Positions 11,950-23,794 are shown, counted from the first letter of the stretch. The stretch: DNA of 64,000 bases from Ashinkailepas kermadecensis (GCA_034440615.1 JAOTOM010005106.1:1-64000), one strand, 5' to 3'. Numbers and translations: made by a program. Notes: a model not told the origin generated them from the sequence alone.

Positions 11950-12505
11950 TCCTATGTATTATGTTCTACTACCCTGTTGGTGAAGAAAGACTGTCTTAAC
12001 CTTGTCCTGCTATGATTAACTTTAATTTTGAATTGATGACCTCTAATTGCATCATTTCTGTTAAATTCAAACATTTCTCTGAGATATCCCTGTTCCTGAC
12101 CATGAACAAATTTAAAAACCTCGATGAGATCTCCTCTCAGCCTTCTATATCTAAGTGAAAACATATTCAATTTCTTCAATCTTTCCTCATATGCCAGGTT
12201 GTCTATACCATTAACCATTTTTGTTGCCCTCTTTTGTACTCCCTCTAAAAGCCAACAATCTTTCTCATTAACTAGGGTACCAAGCTTGGACACAGTATTC
12301 CAAATGTGGCCTGACATATGCACAGTAAAGCTTCCTGATGACCTCCTCACTTTTGTATGACACATTCCTCTGTATTGCTCCAAGCATTCTTAGTGCCTTC
12401 TTCCTGGCTTCTTTGGTCTGTTCTGATACCCCCAATTTTGTGTTCAAAATAACACCTAAGTCCTTCTCCTGCTGAGTCACAGATAGTACTTTGCCACCCA
12501 TCAAG
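11950..12505 (-). pseudogene. CR1-type LINE B, 5' part (C-terminal domain of ORF2)
   Basis: Minus-strand frames 12504-12268 and 12280-11952 join with one frameshift. Visible are EKDLGVILNTKLGVSEQ, KALRMLGAIQRNVSYKS, LYCAYVRPHLEYCVQAW, LLEGVQKRATKMVNG and RLRQSFFTNRVVEH. The frame stops where LINE A begins and resumes at 9420 with WNQLPGTIV. It is clearly diverged from LINE A at the protein level although the 3' UTRs are close. The 5' end is truncated within the palm/thumb region. Confidence 0.88.
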
Positions 12506-13004
12506 TATGGAGCCTAAGTACAGGCAAATAGTGTTCCGGGCACTTCTTCGGCAGGTCCTGAAACAAGGTCTTTGACATCGTATGACTTCGGACTTATGGG
12601 TTGAGATGCGACATATTGCACATCGTTGGCATCCTAAGATACTAAAGAATACCATGCTGAAGGTTTCAAACGCATATCGGATATCTTTTAACAGGGAACG
12701 TCTATGCGTGACAATCCTCGATTTGTGCGAGAAAAGAAATTGACATCTGAACCGGCCTCGGAGGTCAACCAAGCATTAGGCCGGCATTCAGTACTCAAAA
12801 ACAGGCATTAAGTATTCAAACCTTACGAAAAAGTGAACCGAGTGTCATTACCGGACTCCAATATAGTGCGCGTCGTTTTTCCATGTCGCTTGGACATTTC
12901 CATGTTGCTTTTGTCCCTCTCCGTTTGGAAACGCTTGGGGGTCGCAACACCTCCCTCAATCTCTCTGCACTTGGAAAGGTGGCAAGATGTCGTGCACGGG
13001 ATGC
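12506..13004. other. Intron 2 sequence
   Basis: No recognised gene or repeat; frames are short. Confidence 0.4.
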
Positions 13005-13208
13005 ATGCATGCATGCATACACACATACATACATACATACACACATAAATACATACATACATACATACATACATAGATACATAGATACATATGTACATGC
13101 ATGTATACATGCATACATACATACATACATACATACATACATGCATGCATACATGCATGCACACATAAATACATACATACATACATACATACATACATAC
13201 GTGCATGC

Positions 13209-13276
<68 letters not shown>
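13005..13276. repeat. Compound microsatellite (CATA)n, (CATG)n, (TA)n
   Basis: ACATACAT runs with CATGCATG interruptions to about 13205, then an uninterrupted (TA)n to 13274. Open frames on both strands (poly Tyr-Ile/Cys-Met) are simply translations of the repeat. Confidence 0.95.
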
Positions 13277-13626
13277 GCACTCGCTTTGATCCATCCATTT
13301 CTGTTCACAGTCCACAACAAAGGCGAGAAAAGGCGAGCGACTGCAGGTCCTCGCAATCCCCATGCAAGGCTTGTCAACATTCAACGACTGAACATGTTTC
13401 GCCAGCCTTCCCATACACCTTTCCCGGGTGGTAGTTGCCATCCCTCGTCATTGCACTCAACAGACAGAGCTGCGCGACAGCCAGCACTATGCATTCCGTA
13501 AGACGAAACCATTGTGTGTTTGTTGTTTTACTTCTCGGTAAACCAAATGGCCTTCCCAGACAGAATGGCAAAAGTTTCCAGAGACACATCAGCAGCTTAA
13601 CCAGCCGTGCACCGCGAGAGGCAAGC

Positions 13627-13656
13627 ACCACAATGTAGCTCAAGCTACATTGTGGT
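13627..13656. repeat. 30-bp near-perfect palindrome
   Basis: Arms ACCACAATGTAGCT and AGCTACATTGTGGT with a 2-base centre CA. AGCTTGAGCT then repeats part of the centre immediately after. Confidence 0.85.
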
Positions 13657-13882
13657 AGCTTGAGCTGTCCTGTACTACCAACCTGTCATTTGATCTTTCC
13701 CACCCATGGTTAACAGGCTAGGTCGGGTCAAACATTCGCGATTCCACACATGTGTGGCATACAATGGATCGCAAGATACCGCAACTGACTACTTTCGGAC
13801 GCAACAACCGGGCAACAAATGGTCGCCGAATTATAAATTATATCGTAAGTATGCTGTAAAATTGATTGCTCTCAAAAAAAAG

Positions 13883-13941
13883 TATTGATTGATTGATTAT
13901 TTGTGTTCAAGGGCGCGCCGACAACAGGGTCATTTGGCGCT
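13883..13941 (-). mobile_element. Solo SINE tail, diverged copy
   Basis: TATTGATTGATTGATTATTT, GTGTTCAAGGGCGCGCCGAC and GGGTCATTTGGCGCTC align with the shared SINE 3' domain. The tail repeat is GATT rather than GTTA. No clear target duplication. Confidence 0.6.
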
Positions 13942-14009
13942 CATAGCTAGTTACTTGTTCAACGCGTTGCTACGTTCCTGTACTGCGCGAATCCCTCCCA
14001 GTGTAGCTT

Positions 14010-14350
14010 AGTGCTACCGCCCCGGATGGATGGAGTAAAATTGCACAGCAGATAGGAAGGTGAAGAGCTTTCCTGATTTAACGACCTGTGAATTGTCACC
14101 TAAAACTGCTGGGAGGGAGTGAACCTGGTCACTCCCGAAATGACGTTGACGCTCCAGGCAAAGCCTCGGGCACGAAATTAAAATGTGGCTAACTGTCAGC
14201 ACTGCACCACATCTAGGACACAGTGGTTTATTCTCACCATTGATTAAGTATCCATGGGTGGGGTAAGTGTGTCATATGCGTAGACGGCACAGCGTCACCT
14301 CGTCTCGCCTTGTGCTATGCGAGCATGAGAGCCACTGGCCCAGAGACGGC
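14010..14350 (-). pseudogene. I/Jockey-type LINE, C-terminal remnant
   Basis: The minus-strand translation has SRRDEVTLCRLRI, HTYPTHGYLINGE, PLCPRCGAVLTVSHILISCP, LERQRHF and LPAVLGDNSQVV. The order RLRIGHT...H.YL, C..C, LTV.HIL..CP...R is the usual end of I/Jockey-group LINE polyproteins after RNase H. There is a stop within the RLRI*HT stretch. The rest of the element is absent. Confidence 0.85.
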
Positions 14351-14639
14351 TTTATTGTCCGTAATTTATTGGAAACAAGTTTGTATTTAAAAAAAGTAAA
14401 CCGAGGTTGAAATAGGTAGGCGGCCTCATTTGAACTTCATGACATCGCTGGTCGGACATGATCTCAGAACACCCAAAGCATGAAATGACAATCATCTGGG
14501 CACATAAATGGCACCAGTACACGCAAAAACATTGGCTTGTGTGGAAGTGCACCGAGGGCCCCTCCAGTAATGACGTCATAGCTCAGGGGCCTGAAATTCC
14601 CTGACCATTTAAAAATAAAAATGTCCCCAAGACTATCAG

Positions 14640-15110
14640 TTCAGTCAGTGATGCCAAACAGCGGCGTGCTGCTGCGTGCCGCCTTCCGGTGGCAGCTGAA
14701 CAAAAACCGCCTGGCGGTTGCATCCAACACCAGTTCCCGTCGGCCATGGCCTCGCAGCACGCATCAGGTCCATTCCGTTGCCCACCCTCATGAAGACCGC
14801 CGGGACCCGCTCGACGGCAATCGGGAACGTCCGGGTGCAGAGCAACCGGCCGCCACCGACGTCAACACCGATCCCGAACATTTATTTCTATGCAAATTTT
14901 GTATTTTATCTTCATTAGAAAACGTTAACGGCCCATACCGGGATGTCTTATCGTCGCCGACTGAGATATTGCTCGAGTAAATTCGGATAGTGTTGCCAGC
15001 GTTCAGTGCAGCAGGGCATGTTCAGCGGCGACCGCCTGGCGGGCGTCCCTTAAACCGTTCAAATCGAGCGAGAACAGACGAATGTGGACGATAAAATATG
15101 CTTGGAGGCC
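14640..15110. promoter_or_regulatory. GC-rich intronic block with an octamer
   Basis: Raised G+C at 14640-14870 and an octamer ATGCAAAT at about 14890 in an A/T-rich patch. No protein recognised in its frames. A regulatory role is inference. Confidence 0.2.
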
Positions 15111-18100
15111 GCACTCAGAAGTACGCGAACGAGAAGGAGAAAGCATTACACGAAATATGTGCGCCCTATTCATGCAGATATTCGCTGCCCAATGCTGTAC
15201 CTGGATCTACGTGTTCGGAGTCCCATCGAGGAATCAAGAACTTGCTGACGCGGGCAATGATGCGCATGCATGACAGTGTTGCTACGCCAGTTACGGGCAA
15301 ACTATTTCTCTCAAGAGTGTAATCTTGCCAGATTGCATTCCCCGGGGGGAAAAGTTAGCACAATGAATGGAGTGAAGGCCGACCCCTAGCCCTTCCTTCC
15401 TTTCACGGTAAATGTTGCTGCGAAATGTCAACTCAATTTTTGTCGGTATCTATACTAGGTTTAACTGCACGTCGGATAGACGAACAATTAGAAATTGCCT
15501 GGGCACTTCTCGAAACATCAGCCTAAAAGGTCAAGGTTCACCGGTTAATTCAACCACCAAAGACGTATTTTGTAATTAAAATTAGCGTCGAATCGAAAAA
15601 TATATATCTGGAGAATTCCGCTTCAGAAAGTGAGCAAATCAAGAAAGAATACGTGGAGTTTACAAGTGATACGGCAAAAGAAAATTGAAAATACTACGAA
15701 TGAACCTGGTGCATCATCGACTTCACAGAAAGTGGAAAAATGTACACTCAATCGTGAAATAGGAAGGATTTACTAGCAATCATAGGCCGGTACATTTACA
15801 TAGGTGTGGAACTTTCCAAAATGTCTGAGGGCAAATGGGGTTTTCCATGTCATTATTTCCAGTCCACCATCATAGGCCTCATGTTAACACTCAGCAACTT
15901 TGAGGGGCCAGTGTCCTTCCCCTATCTCCCCAAATGTACAGAAGGTTTCACCTCTGCGAATACAGTAGCAAGGCATAAATCCGCTCAATACAGTAGCAAA
16001 GCATAAATCCGCTCAATACGCTTCCAGTCGAACAGCACGCCCATGGCTGTCGCATGGGAGCAGGCCTTGCAAACGACCGTGTCTTAGTCGATCTGAGGCT
16101 GGCGTGATCCGCAGGCAACCGCAGCTGGCAGGCACGAGAGTCGCGGGCCGGCCGACGTCAGTTAGATCGGCGCCGCGTTGGCCGGGTGTGGGCATTGCGT
16201 GCGAAGGCTGCCCGCGCTCAGCCGGCAAGGCACACATGTTCTACCATCGCATACCCGGTGGGACTTGGGACCTGGGCCAGTGCAGGAGCCAGCCACTGAG
16301 CATCCACTGGGCCGTCGCTGGCCCAGTGGATGGCTGCTTGCAGATGAGGTGTGCAAATGGGGTGACCAGAATAGTCGTTTTGTCGTATCTTTGCGCACTT
16401 TTTTTGAATAGCGTAATAAAAGCTTAACAATTCGGACCCTTGTTTGTCCGGTTGTCCGGACCGGGATGTCCGGTTACCCAAGCCATGGGTGCACCTCCGA
16501 TAGAACGAATCGACTTCACCACTCTATCTGCGACATGTTGCGACTCCTCGACAGGGGCGAATACCATCCCCGCCCCTTGTTTAGACGTCCGAAACTTACC
16601 TTCGATTTTGTGAAGATAGTGAAAAGAAAGCTCCATGACAGCGTTTAGAGCTTTGAAGACGTAAATAGGTAGATTCGCCTTCAGTATTGAAACATGTTCT
16701 CTCTGGTGGACCCAGGAAGTACAAAGTGGGGAAATTGTAGGCTTTCCTGTCGTTCTGGAATCTCATCCGCATTTGTCTTCCATTTTCATCAATGAATACC
16801 TAAACTGCTCCCAAAGGCTCATTCTACAAGTGAAGCACGATAATTGGAATTTGAATGCAATGGTGGAGCTAAGAACAGCAAAACAGGGATCTCTTCGGTC
16901 TGTCCACGTCTCGCTTACATAAAAAAGAACTAAGACGGATTGCCTTTTGCGGTAGCCCAAAGAAACGCCGTGGGCAAACTCTCAATTTTAGGCATATAAT
17001 CTATTTTGGAAGGAGTGAGGGCGGATTCAGGAACGCAAAAATTGATAATTTTGGGCCTGCTGACGATATTGGCCAGATTGAAGGCAAGCTGCACAGGAGA
17101 CAAATACAATCTGGGAGCAAAGATTGTGACCATGTCATGGAATCTTGCGATAATCGTCCAGAAATAGAAAAGGCATTATGAGTGAAGAAATCAGGACTTG
17201 AAGCTCTTATAAAGGAAAGTGTTAAGGTGTTAAAAGCGTAGCGGCCGTGTAGGACACAGTAGGACCTGAATGTTGATTTGTTGTAGTACAAGTCAACAGT
17301 GATCACAACAGTGATCACAGTAGGACCTGAATGTTGACTTATTTTCGTATTTACACTCACACAGGCTTCGCCTTAGCTCGTAAGAATTTAAGCGAATTGT
17401 TCAGTACAGCCTGGTTATCAAAGCATGCACAACTGGGCTGTGTTAGCCGTTTGAACGTGAAGGGATTTTTTAATCACGCTCCACCACACTAACGGATCTA
17501 AGGAGGGGCTACAAGGGCCATGTTCCACCTCCTCCCCCCCACAAAAAAGAGGCCTATGTTTGCCGATATGTGTAGCTAAATATCATTTTCTCTAAATATA
17601 AAAACACTATGGGATAAATAGTGTCTAACGCAAACCCAATGAATGTCAGCAGTATATATGTGAAGGTTTTTTTTCCAAATCGTAGACTGTTTGAATTGTC
17701 CCCTCCCCTAACAGGCCCAACACCAGGCTTCTGGATCCGCTCCTACTCCACCACCCAACAGTTCGACAAAGCAGCATTCGTCCGAATGGTATGTTGTTTT
17801 CCACCAGCACACGTCTGGTATCTAAATTAAACGACCGTCATCAGGCAATGGTTCAATTGCACACGCCCTTCATTAACCTGGTTTAATATCTCAATTTCGC
17901 ACCAGTCGCATCATATGACCCGAGCTGAAACCACAAACGAAGCAATTATTCCGTATTTCCAAATGCATGCATAAACAGTTCACCGTTATCTTCTGCGCCG
18001 TCCGACGCATTTCAGACGTCTTCTCTATGCAAATGTGATAACTAAATACACAACCTCGGAACCAGTAATGTCAGGAATAAGTAGAATTCAAATTCGTCGC

Positions 18101-18208
18101 ATCCTATGAATATTCAGGAAGATTGAGGCCATTTAAGAAAATTGATTACCGACTACGCTTGGAAACCCTTCGAGGGAGAGCGAGAAACGCACCCAGGAGC
18201 TGGAACGG
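15111..18208. other. Intron 2 sequence
   Basis: No coding exon recognised. A GC-rich patch lies at 16020-16330. Two copies of AGTAGGACCTGAATGTTGA lie near 17258 and 17320, with AACAGTGATCACA repeated between them. Confidence 0.4.
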
Positions 18209-18406
18209 AACTGGCCCGACAACTTCCGAACAGAACTGGCCCGACAACTTCCGAACAGAACTCGTCCGACAACTTCCGAACAGAACTCGTCCGACAACTT
18301 CCGAACAGAACTCGTCCGACAACTTCCGAACAGAACTCGTCCGACAACTTCCGAACAGAACTCGCCCGACAACTTCCGAACAGAACTCGTCCGACAACTT
18401 CCGAAC
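18209..18406. repeat. 25-bp minisatellite, 8 copies
   Basis: Unit CCGACAACTTCCGAACAGAA plus CTCGT, nearly identical between copies, with CTGGC or CTCGC variants at the ends. Long frames on both strands come from the repeat. Confidence 0.95.
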
Positions 18407-19861
18407 GATACCGGGTTTGGAACGCGATATTTCTGAGCAGCACAGTTGCATTCAAATCGCATAGGTATAGCCAGCAGCGCATCAGTTCCAGCCTGTGAAA
18501 CGAGGCTACCACACGAAATTCACAAGAAGTGTACGTTGCGGGCGTGCACAGCACAGCAGATGAGAAACTCATTGTCCATTACTCCCGAACTCGACAACCA
18601 GAACAGGAAAGTTGACAACCATGCAGAGTAAACGACTATTAATCACGTTGCGTTCCTTTTCTTCGATCCCCAATGTTGTTTTACGACAAGCTGTGTTTGA
18701 CCGTTATAGCATGCCAAATGTCTCAAAAGCGTCATCGTTTACTGGGCGCACAAAAATGAGTCTCGATTGATGTATTTTGATCATGTTAATTCCGCTTCGT
18801 CTTCTGCATACATAACTGCTACATAACTGACCAAAACAAGCATATTGTTGAATATATTGCTGAACTCGAACAACAACATATTGCTGGTCAACTCTGGTGA
18901 CTCACCTACTTCGATTTCAAGCGTAAAATCAACAGAAATTCACCAAGTCAGACAAAATTGAAATTACAAAACACAGAATGCAATTAGAACACATTAATTA
19001 GGAGTTTCGAAAGGCGACGCAAATAAATCATGGAAAAGAAACAACCTAAAATTAAGAATGAAAAAATTAAAAAAATGTTCTACACATGGACGCCATCAGA
19101 TAGCAACAATGCAATGCATCGAAAAAAAAAAGATTTCGTGTTGTCTTTAATAACAGTTATGCCTACCAATTCAGAAATAAATGGGCCAAGCGACAAACAG
19201 GAAATGCTTACCTGGTTACCTCTATAGTGTGATAAATGCAAGCATAAGCTTGCCGGTTTCGGAACTTCTTGGGGACTTGGAGCACATCAACTGTGTCGGC
19301 TATACAGACAAGCTTCAGACTTGGTCTTGAACGTACAAAACATCTCAACGACGTAAACATGCCAACCCGGATAAAAACGAGGCTAAAAGAAGCCTTGGTT
19401 TCTTGACCAATGGTCAATGACCATCCACCGCTGAGTATTCCAGCGTAGAGCTCCATACAATTGCCACATCTAAACCCAGTTCAAAGGTTGCAGCGGCGTG
19501 CTGCCATTAATCAGCCTGCGGTATGAAACAGCTCCAATGATAACTCATCATGCTTAGTCCAAAATTGCAACTATAAACTACATCGTGTCAGCTGTGTGTA
19601 TGTAATATCACTTCATGATTCATGTGATCAACTGATAATCCACATTGTTCCCTGACAAACCTTCTACATACATGAATACAAACGTCCCAGTCTATCGGCT
19701 AAATTAGCAAAACATCAAAGGGGTCAAAACAAGCAGGTGATTTGTAAAGTACTACGTATAACAAGTGACCCCTTTTCCACCTGAACAGATCAGAATCATT
19801 AACTTATTACGTCGGGCATGGTTGCTAAAAAAAATGTTGGGATTTTTCAAGAAGCAAAAAT
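18407..19861. other. Intron 2 sequence
   Basis: AT-rich; nothing recognised. Confidence 0.4.
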
Positions 19862-19889
19862 GTTGCTCACGGGATATCCCGAGAGCAAC
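19862..19889. repeat. 28-bp palindrome, one mismatch pair
   Basis: GTTGCTCACGGGAT followed by ATCCCGAGAGCAAC. The arms pair except for one base in each. Confidence 0.85.
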
Positions 19890-19896
19890 AATCCCG

Positions 19897-19924
19897 ACAG
19901 CAAGGATGGATCCATCCTTGCTGT
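19897..19924. repeat. 28-bp perfect palindrome
   Basis: ACAGCAAGGATGGA followed by TCCATCCTTGCTGT, no spacer, BamHI-type centre. A partial third copy, CCCATCCCTGCTGTTG, follows near 19938. Confidence 0.9.
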
Positions 19925-20232
19925 TGTTAGCAGTACACCCATCCCTGCTGTTGTAAGCAAGTTGGGATTTCTGTTTCCCGGCAGAACAATCACGTCCACG
20001 TTTCTCTTTGTTGACCTAGCTTTGTAGGAATTCAGCATCCGCCGCTATGTGCTAACAGAGGGTCAGCTGCTCTATTTTTGCTAAAAATCCGCGTTCCTAC
20101 TGAGGAAATCGAATCAAGAAAACATATCCTGGGCCAAGGTGTTCGCGTGTGCAATCATCAACCTTGAGCATCTTGACATCAGCAGGATCAGTTCCAACTG
20201 CTGGGGTGGGTTTGGTGTTAGACAGCACTCAC

Positions 20233-20343
20233 CTCGGGAGCGTTCTTTCTGAAGTCGCGGGTGAGTTCCACCAGCGCGCGCCGGGACACTTCACTGGCGT
20301 CCTGGCGCACGGCAATCTGACCAGCCACGTCATCGAGCTCCTT
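20233..20343 (-). CDS. Cux: Cux/CASP (cut-like) coding exon 2, internal exon
   Basis: Minus-strand exon of 111 nt, 37 codons. The acceptor is GTTGTGTTGCAG before AAGGAGCTCGATGAC; the donor is CCCGAG followed by GTGAGTG. The peptide starts KELDDVAGQIAVRQD, continues ASEVSRRALVELTRD and ends FRKNAPE. The corresponding vertebrate CUX1/CASP exon also has 37 codons, starts RELDA, has the NRQDESEQSR core and ends KKNTPE. Exon ends are phase 0 on both sides, and splicing to 6318-6444 gives NAPE-ETRK, the counterpart of NTPE-DLRK. In the family this is the start of the N-terminal coiled coil. The acceptor and first 26 nt of the exon are duplicated just upstream (20388-20460). The intron to exon 3 is 13788 bp. 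The exon encoding the initiator Met was not found to the right of this exon, so intron 1 probably exceeds 43 kb. Confidence 0.87.
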
Positions 20344-20387
20344 CTGCAACACAACGGCAGACTCGTGACAGCCGAACACGACACCAC

Positions 20388-20460
20388 CATCTGACCAGCC
20401 ACATCGAGCTCCCTCTGCAACACAACGGCAGACTCGTGACAGCCGCAGCCGAACACGACA
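20388..20460 (-). repeat. Tandem duplicate of the Cux exon 2 acceptor and exon start
   Basis: On the minus strand the segment TGTCGTGTTCGGCTG, the acceptor GTTGTGTTGCAG and the first exon bases GGAGCTCGATG occur twice, with acceptors at 20414 and 20343, a 71-nt offset. The outer copy carries CGGCTG extra and lacks ACG after the GAT codon. Its exon start reads AGG GAG CTC GAT, that is R-E-L-D, nearer the vertebrate RELD than the inner K-E-L-D. Because 71 is not a multiple of three, using the outer site would put exon 2 out of frame, although that frame stays open up to the donor. The inner site is therefore taken as the functional one. Confidence 0.8.
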
Positions 20461-20999
20461 TGCACCGTGTCATTCCGCTTGAACACAGACATATAGCATT
20501 TTGTCAGAGACAACTTCGCGAGTTTCTTTCTGATAATTGCTTGGGTTGGATTCACATAGGCATGGGTGGAGGGGTAGACGGAGGAAGACTCTGGACAATA
20601 TTAGGCGAAACAAATTTAAGATTAATCGTATTATGGCGTACAATGGGTATTGCGGATCAAAAATGTATCGTATAATAAACCCAACCTTCCCCGCACGCTT
20701 CGAGAGGCTCGTATTCGGTGATACGCCTAAGGCATAGAGGATCGCATGTAGAACAAAATAACGTTAAACCATAAAAGTGACACACAATATTGTTTGGTGT
20801 TATGCAAAGGTTCGCTTGTTGGAACTTACGAGTTAGTTAGCAGAGAACTCTAAGTGTTCTCAGGCGTGCTGTGCTACAAACGCCTGCCCACCAGCCTGAC
20901 ACGTTCGCCAATACCATGGATACTTTTATGTTTGGATTGCAAAAAACGCAGCAACCACGTGGGGATACAACGTCCATCTCGCCCGCTATTAGATTCCTC
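20461..20999. other. Intron 1 sequence upstream of exon 2
   Basis: No first exon, start codon context or other gene recognised. Confidence 0.4.
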
Positions 21000-22160
21000 A
21001 TCGATCGACTCGGGTTGTATCACATCAGGCGCCACATGGCATGTGTTGATCGAACAGCCACACTGCATTTGGGTGCCTGTGGTCCATCACAACCGGCATT
21101 GTCGTCCACGGTCGTGTCCCGCACTGATCATGTTACGGCGGGGTAGCAGAGTCGGCTTGTCCGAGCACGCAGTCGCCGAGTGGGCTTGTTCGTGTGAGCG
21201 GCGGCCGAGGGGCCCTGTACCGAGTGAACGAGTCCGTCGCGGGTAAGTGTCGAGCGGCAGAGTCAGCTCTCGGTCGTCCCTGAGGTGGCCGTTGTGACGC
21301 AGGAGCGTGTAATTACCGGCTGGTAGAGCGGCCGGTGGACGGGTACCGGTCGGCCGCGCCCATCGGCCGCGCCACGCTCACACAGCCGACGCTAATAACA
21401 GACTAAAACGATCCACTCGAGATTGCATTCTTCCTTTGATGTTTTTAATGTTTACATCAGCGTCAGGCGGCTTCCACCACGGCTAATCAGTCAAAATTGG
21501 AAAAGTGAAGTGGTGCGCGGGCCTTTATCTCCTGCCACGGTTACCAGCCGCAAAGCCGGAGCTACGCACATACACGCGCTGCCTTCCAGCGCCGTCAAGC
21601 GCCCCGGCCTGTCAGGCGTCCCTCCGCATAATGAAACCATCAAAATGTAAAACGTCACAACACGATGTCGAGCGGCGATCTTTTACAAAACGCCGCCGGC
21701 GCATATCGGCGGCCGTCGCCGCAGCTTGACTCGGCGCCAGACGCGTCAGTCGCGCACACCTCGGCCAAGTTTCCGCGCCGCACCAACGACTCACTTGTCC
21801 GCGTCATTAACTATAGCCAAAAACAATGGCCAGCCGCCGCCACCGGCTCAAATGGAGTGCGCCGCGACCGGGAGACGACCGCCCGCAGCCGTCGTGCTAA
21901 TCCCGCCACTGATATAAACAACCGGTGACGCGACGAGCGGCGGCGGGCCGACAATGGCGCGCGCCCGCCCACAGGCAGCGCGCAGTACCAGCCGCTCGCC
22001 AGTTGGCAATAAAATGCAAAGCGGAGAGACGTGGATACTTGATACGGCACACGGGCGCCGGCCAAACAGTTTTGCGGCCCGGTTGAGACGCAATGCAAAT
22101 TGTAACGGCACCACACGCATCAACTTCGCGTGGACTTGTGATGGTGGTCGCAAAGGACGC
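21000..22160. promoter_or_regulatory. GC-rich block, candidate intronic enhancer or CpG island
   Basis: About 1.1 kb rich in CpG and CGCC/GCCG words, with A/T-rich islands such as GCGTCATTAACTATAGCC, an ATGCAAAT octamer near 22091 and a CACGTT-type word near 21650. Several frames stay open because stops are rare in GC-rich DNA; none resembles a known protein. It lies just upstream of Cux exon 2 and could be an alternative promoter or enhancer. Inference only. Confidence 0.3.
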
Positions 22161-23794
22161 CAAGAAATCTGAATGATGGGAACTCGGTGGAAAATTCAAG
22201 ACAGTTGATAACATTAAAAACGCCCACATGGAAGATAATCAGAGGAATTGCTACACAGCAAGGGGGTCACCGAAGCTCTGTCGATGAAGGTTTGGAGCAT
22301 GACATGGATTTCCCAATTCGACCCAAAATTTACAGATGTGAAATGCATCGCCTGGACATTCATTCATTCGATGACTAAAATCCATACAAACAACGCATCG
22401 ACTTTGCCAAAATTGTCTACCGTGATTCGCAATCATGATACAGGTGTTGTGAACCTGTGTATTGCGCATTACATGGACGAAGTTACAACGCTACGTGAAA
22501 AAAGTACAAGCCCGAAGAAGAGGGCCACCGGCCGCTCATGTTTTCATAGTATGATTTTGATTGGTTACAAGAACACTTTGTAACTATTAGCACACGTTTT
22601 GAAACAGAATAATTAAGCTGGTGAAATTTCTTGAGATACATACACTTCAATTTAGTAGTCAGTAGTATCAGATTTCGTCCTCCGTTGACTGAAATAAAAG
22701 AGATGGGCACGAATGTAGGCCATACTCTTGCCGCTTCCTTAAGGGGGAGGGCCAGAGGTTGCAAGCGTCTGGAGCTGCCCTGCAAATGTGAAATAAGGCA
22801 GTAGGTGAACTCCCAGACAAGTCTAGCAACCACGATGTGTCCATACATCCACAGCTTGGCCAAATTGTCGACAGGATATTCACCTGCGCACTGTCTCCTG
22901 TGTCTTGTTTCACTTTTGCCCTTGGTTCCGCAATCGTGAGATCCTTGCAGATAGCCAAGAGATTGTACGAGTTATTCCTGTCAATGGAATTGGCCTACCC
23001 TGTGCTTGGAGTTCGGGCTCAGATGGAATTGTGGTCACAGAAGGAAGGGACTTTCGGAGAGTGTTAGGGATCTGCTCTCACCTGGCTTTGCATTCATAGT
23101 TACTGACCATGGTAGGAATTGTCTCTGAAAGGTGGTCTCCACTAAGGAGTTTTTACTGGTAGAGATGACCATTGGTGACTACGGGTTCATCATCCGAGTC
23201 AACCAGACCCCCCCCTCCGCCGATAATGCTAAAGCAATGGCGAAAGGTCACAAACTTGGGGCATGACTGAGAAGCACCCTCCCTCCCGGCACCAAACATG
23301 TTAGAGGAGTGTTATTTTGTTGTGTGTGTGGAATGGGAAGGACACTGTGAGGAATGTTTTTTTGTTCTTGTTCAGGGTTTTGTCATTGATTACCAGTCAG
23401 AGCATCGGCATTCGCCGGTTAATTTGTCTTGGTTTAACCATAGTGTAATTGAACAAGTGAAGCCACTCGAATATTTTCCTGTAATGAGAATATTTTAGCT
23501 GGAGATACCCTTCAGGCTGAAGCATGAAAATATGTGACGTAGACAGCGTCATCAATGACGCATTAGTACGAATTGTGTGATTTGGAATCATATAACTGCA
23601 AAATTATCAAATGAAACAGGTAATAATCATGCATGACAAACCTGAACATATCTCACCAAACCAGTGTGGCGGTCCAGGTCAATTTTCACATTTTCAGGTT
23701 AAAGAGGCGAACTGGCAAACTAGCATTAGAGCAGTGCCAAGCCAGATGGGTTCGGACCCCCCCCGGACCCTGTGTTCCTAGGAAACCTTACGCA
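22161..23794. other. Intron 1 sequence
   Basis: No exon or repeat family recognised. Confidence 0.4.

Noticed and set aside
12816..13441. Long frames rich in Tyr, Ile, Cys, Met and His
   Set aside because: Translations of the (CATA)n/(TA)n microsatellite.
21665..22229. Coding frames in the GC-rich block
   Set aside because: Overlapping frames on both strands, explained by low stop-codon frequency in GC-rich DNA; no motif or splice support.
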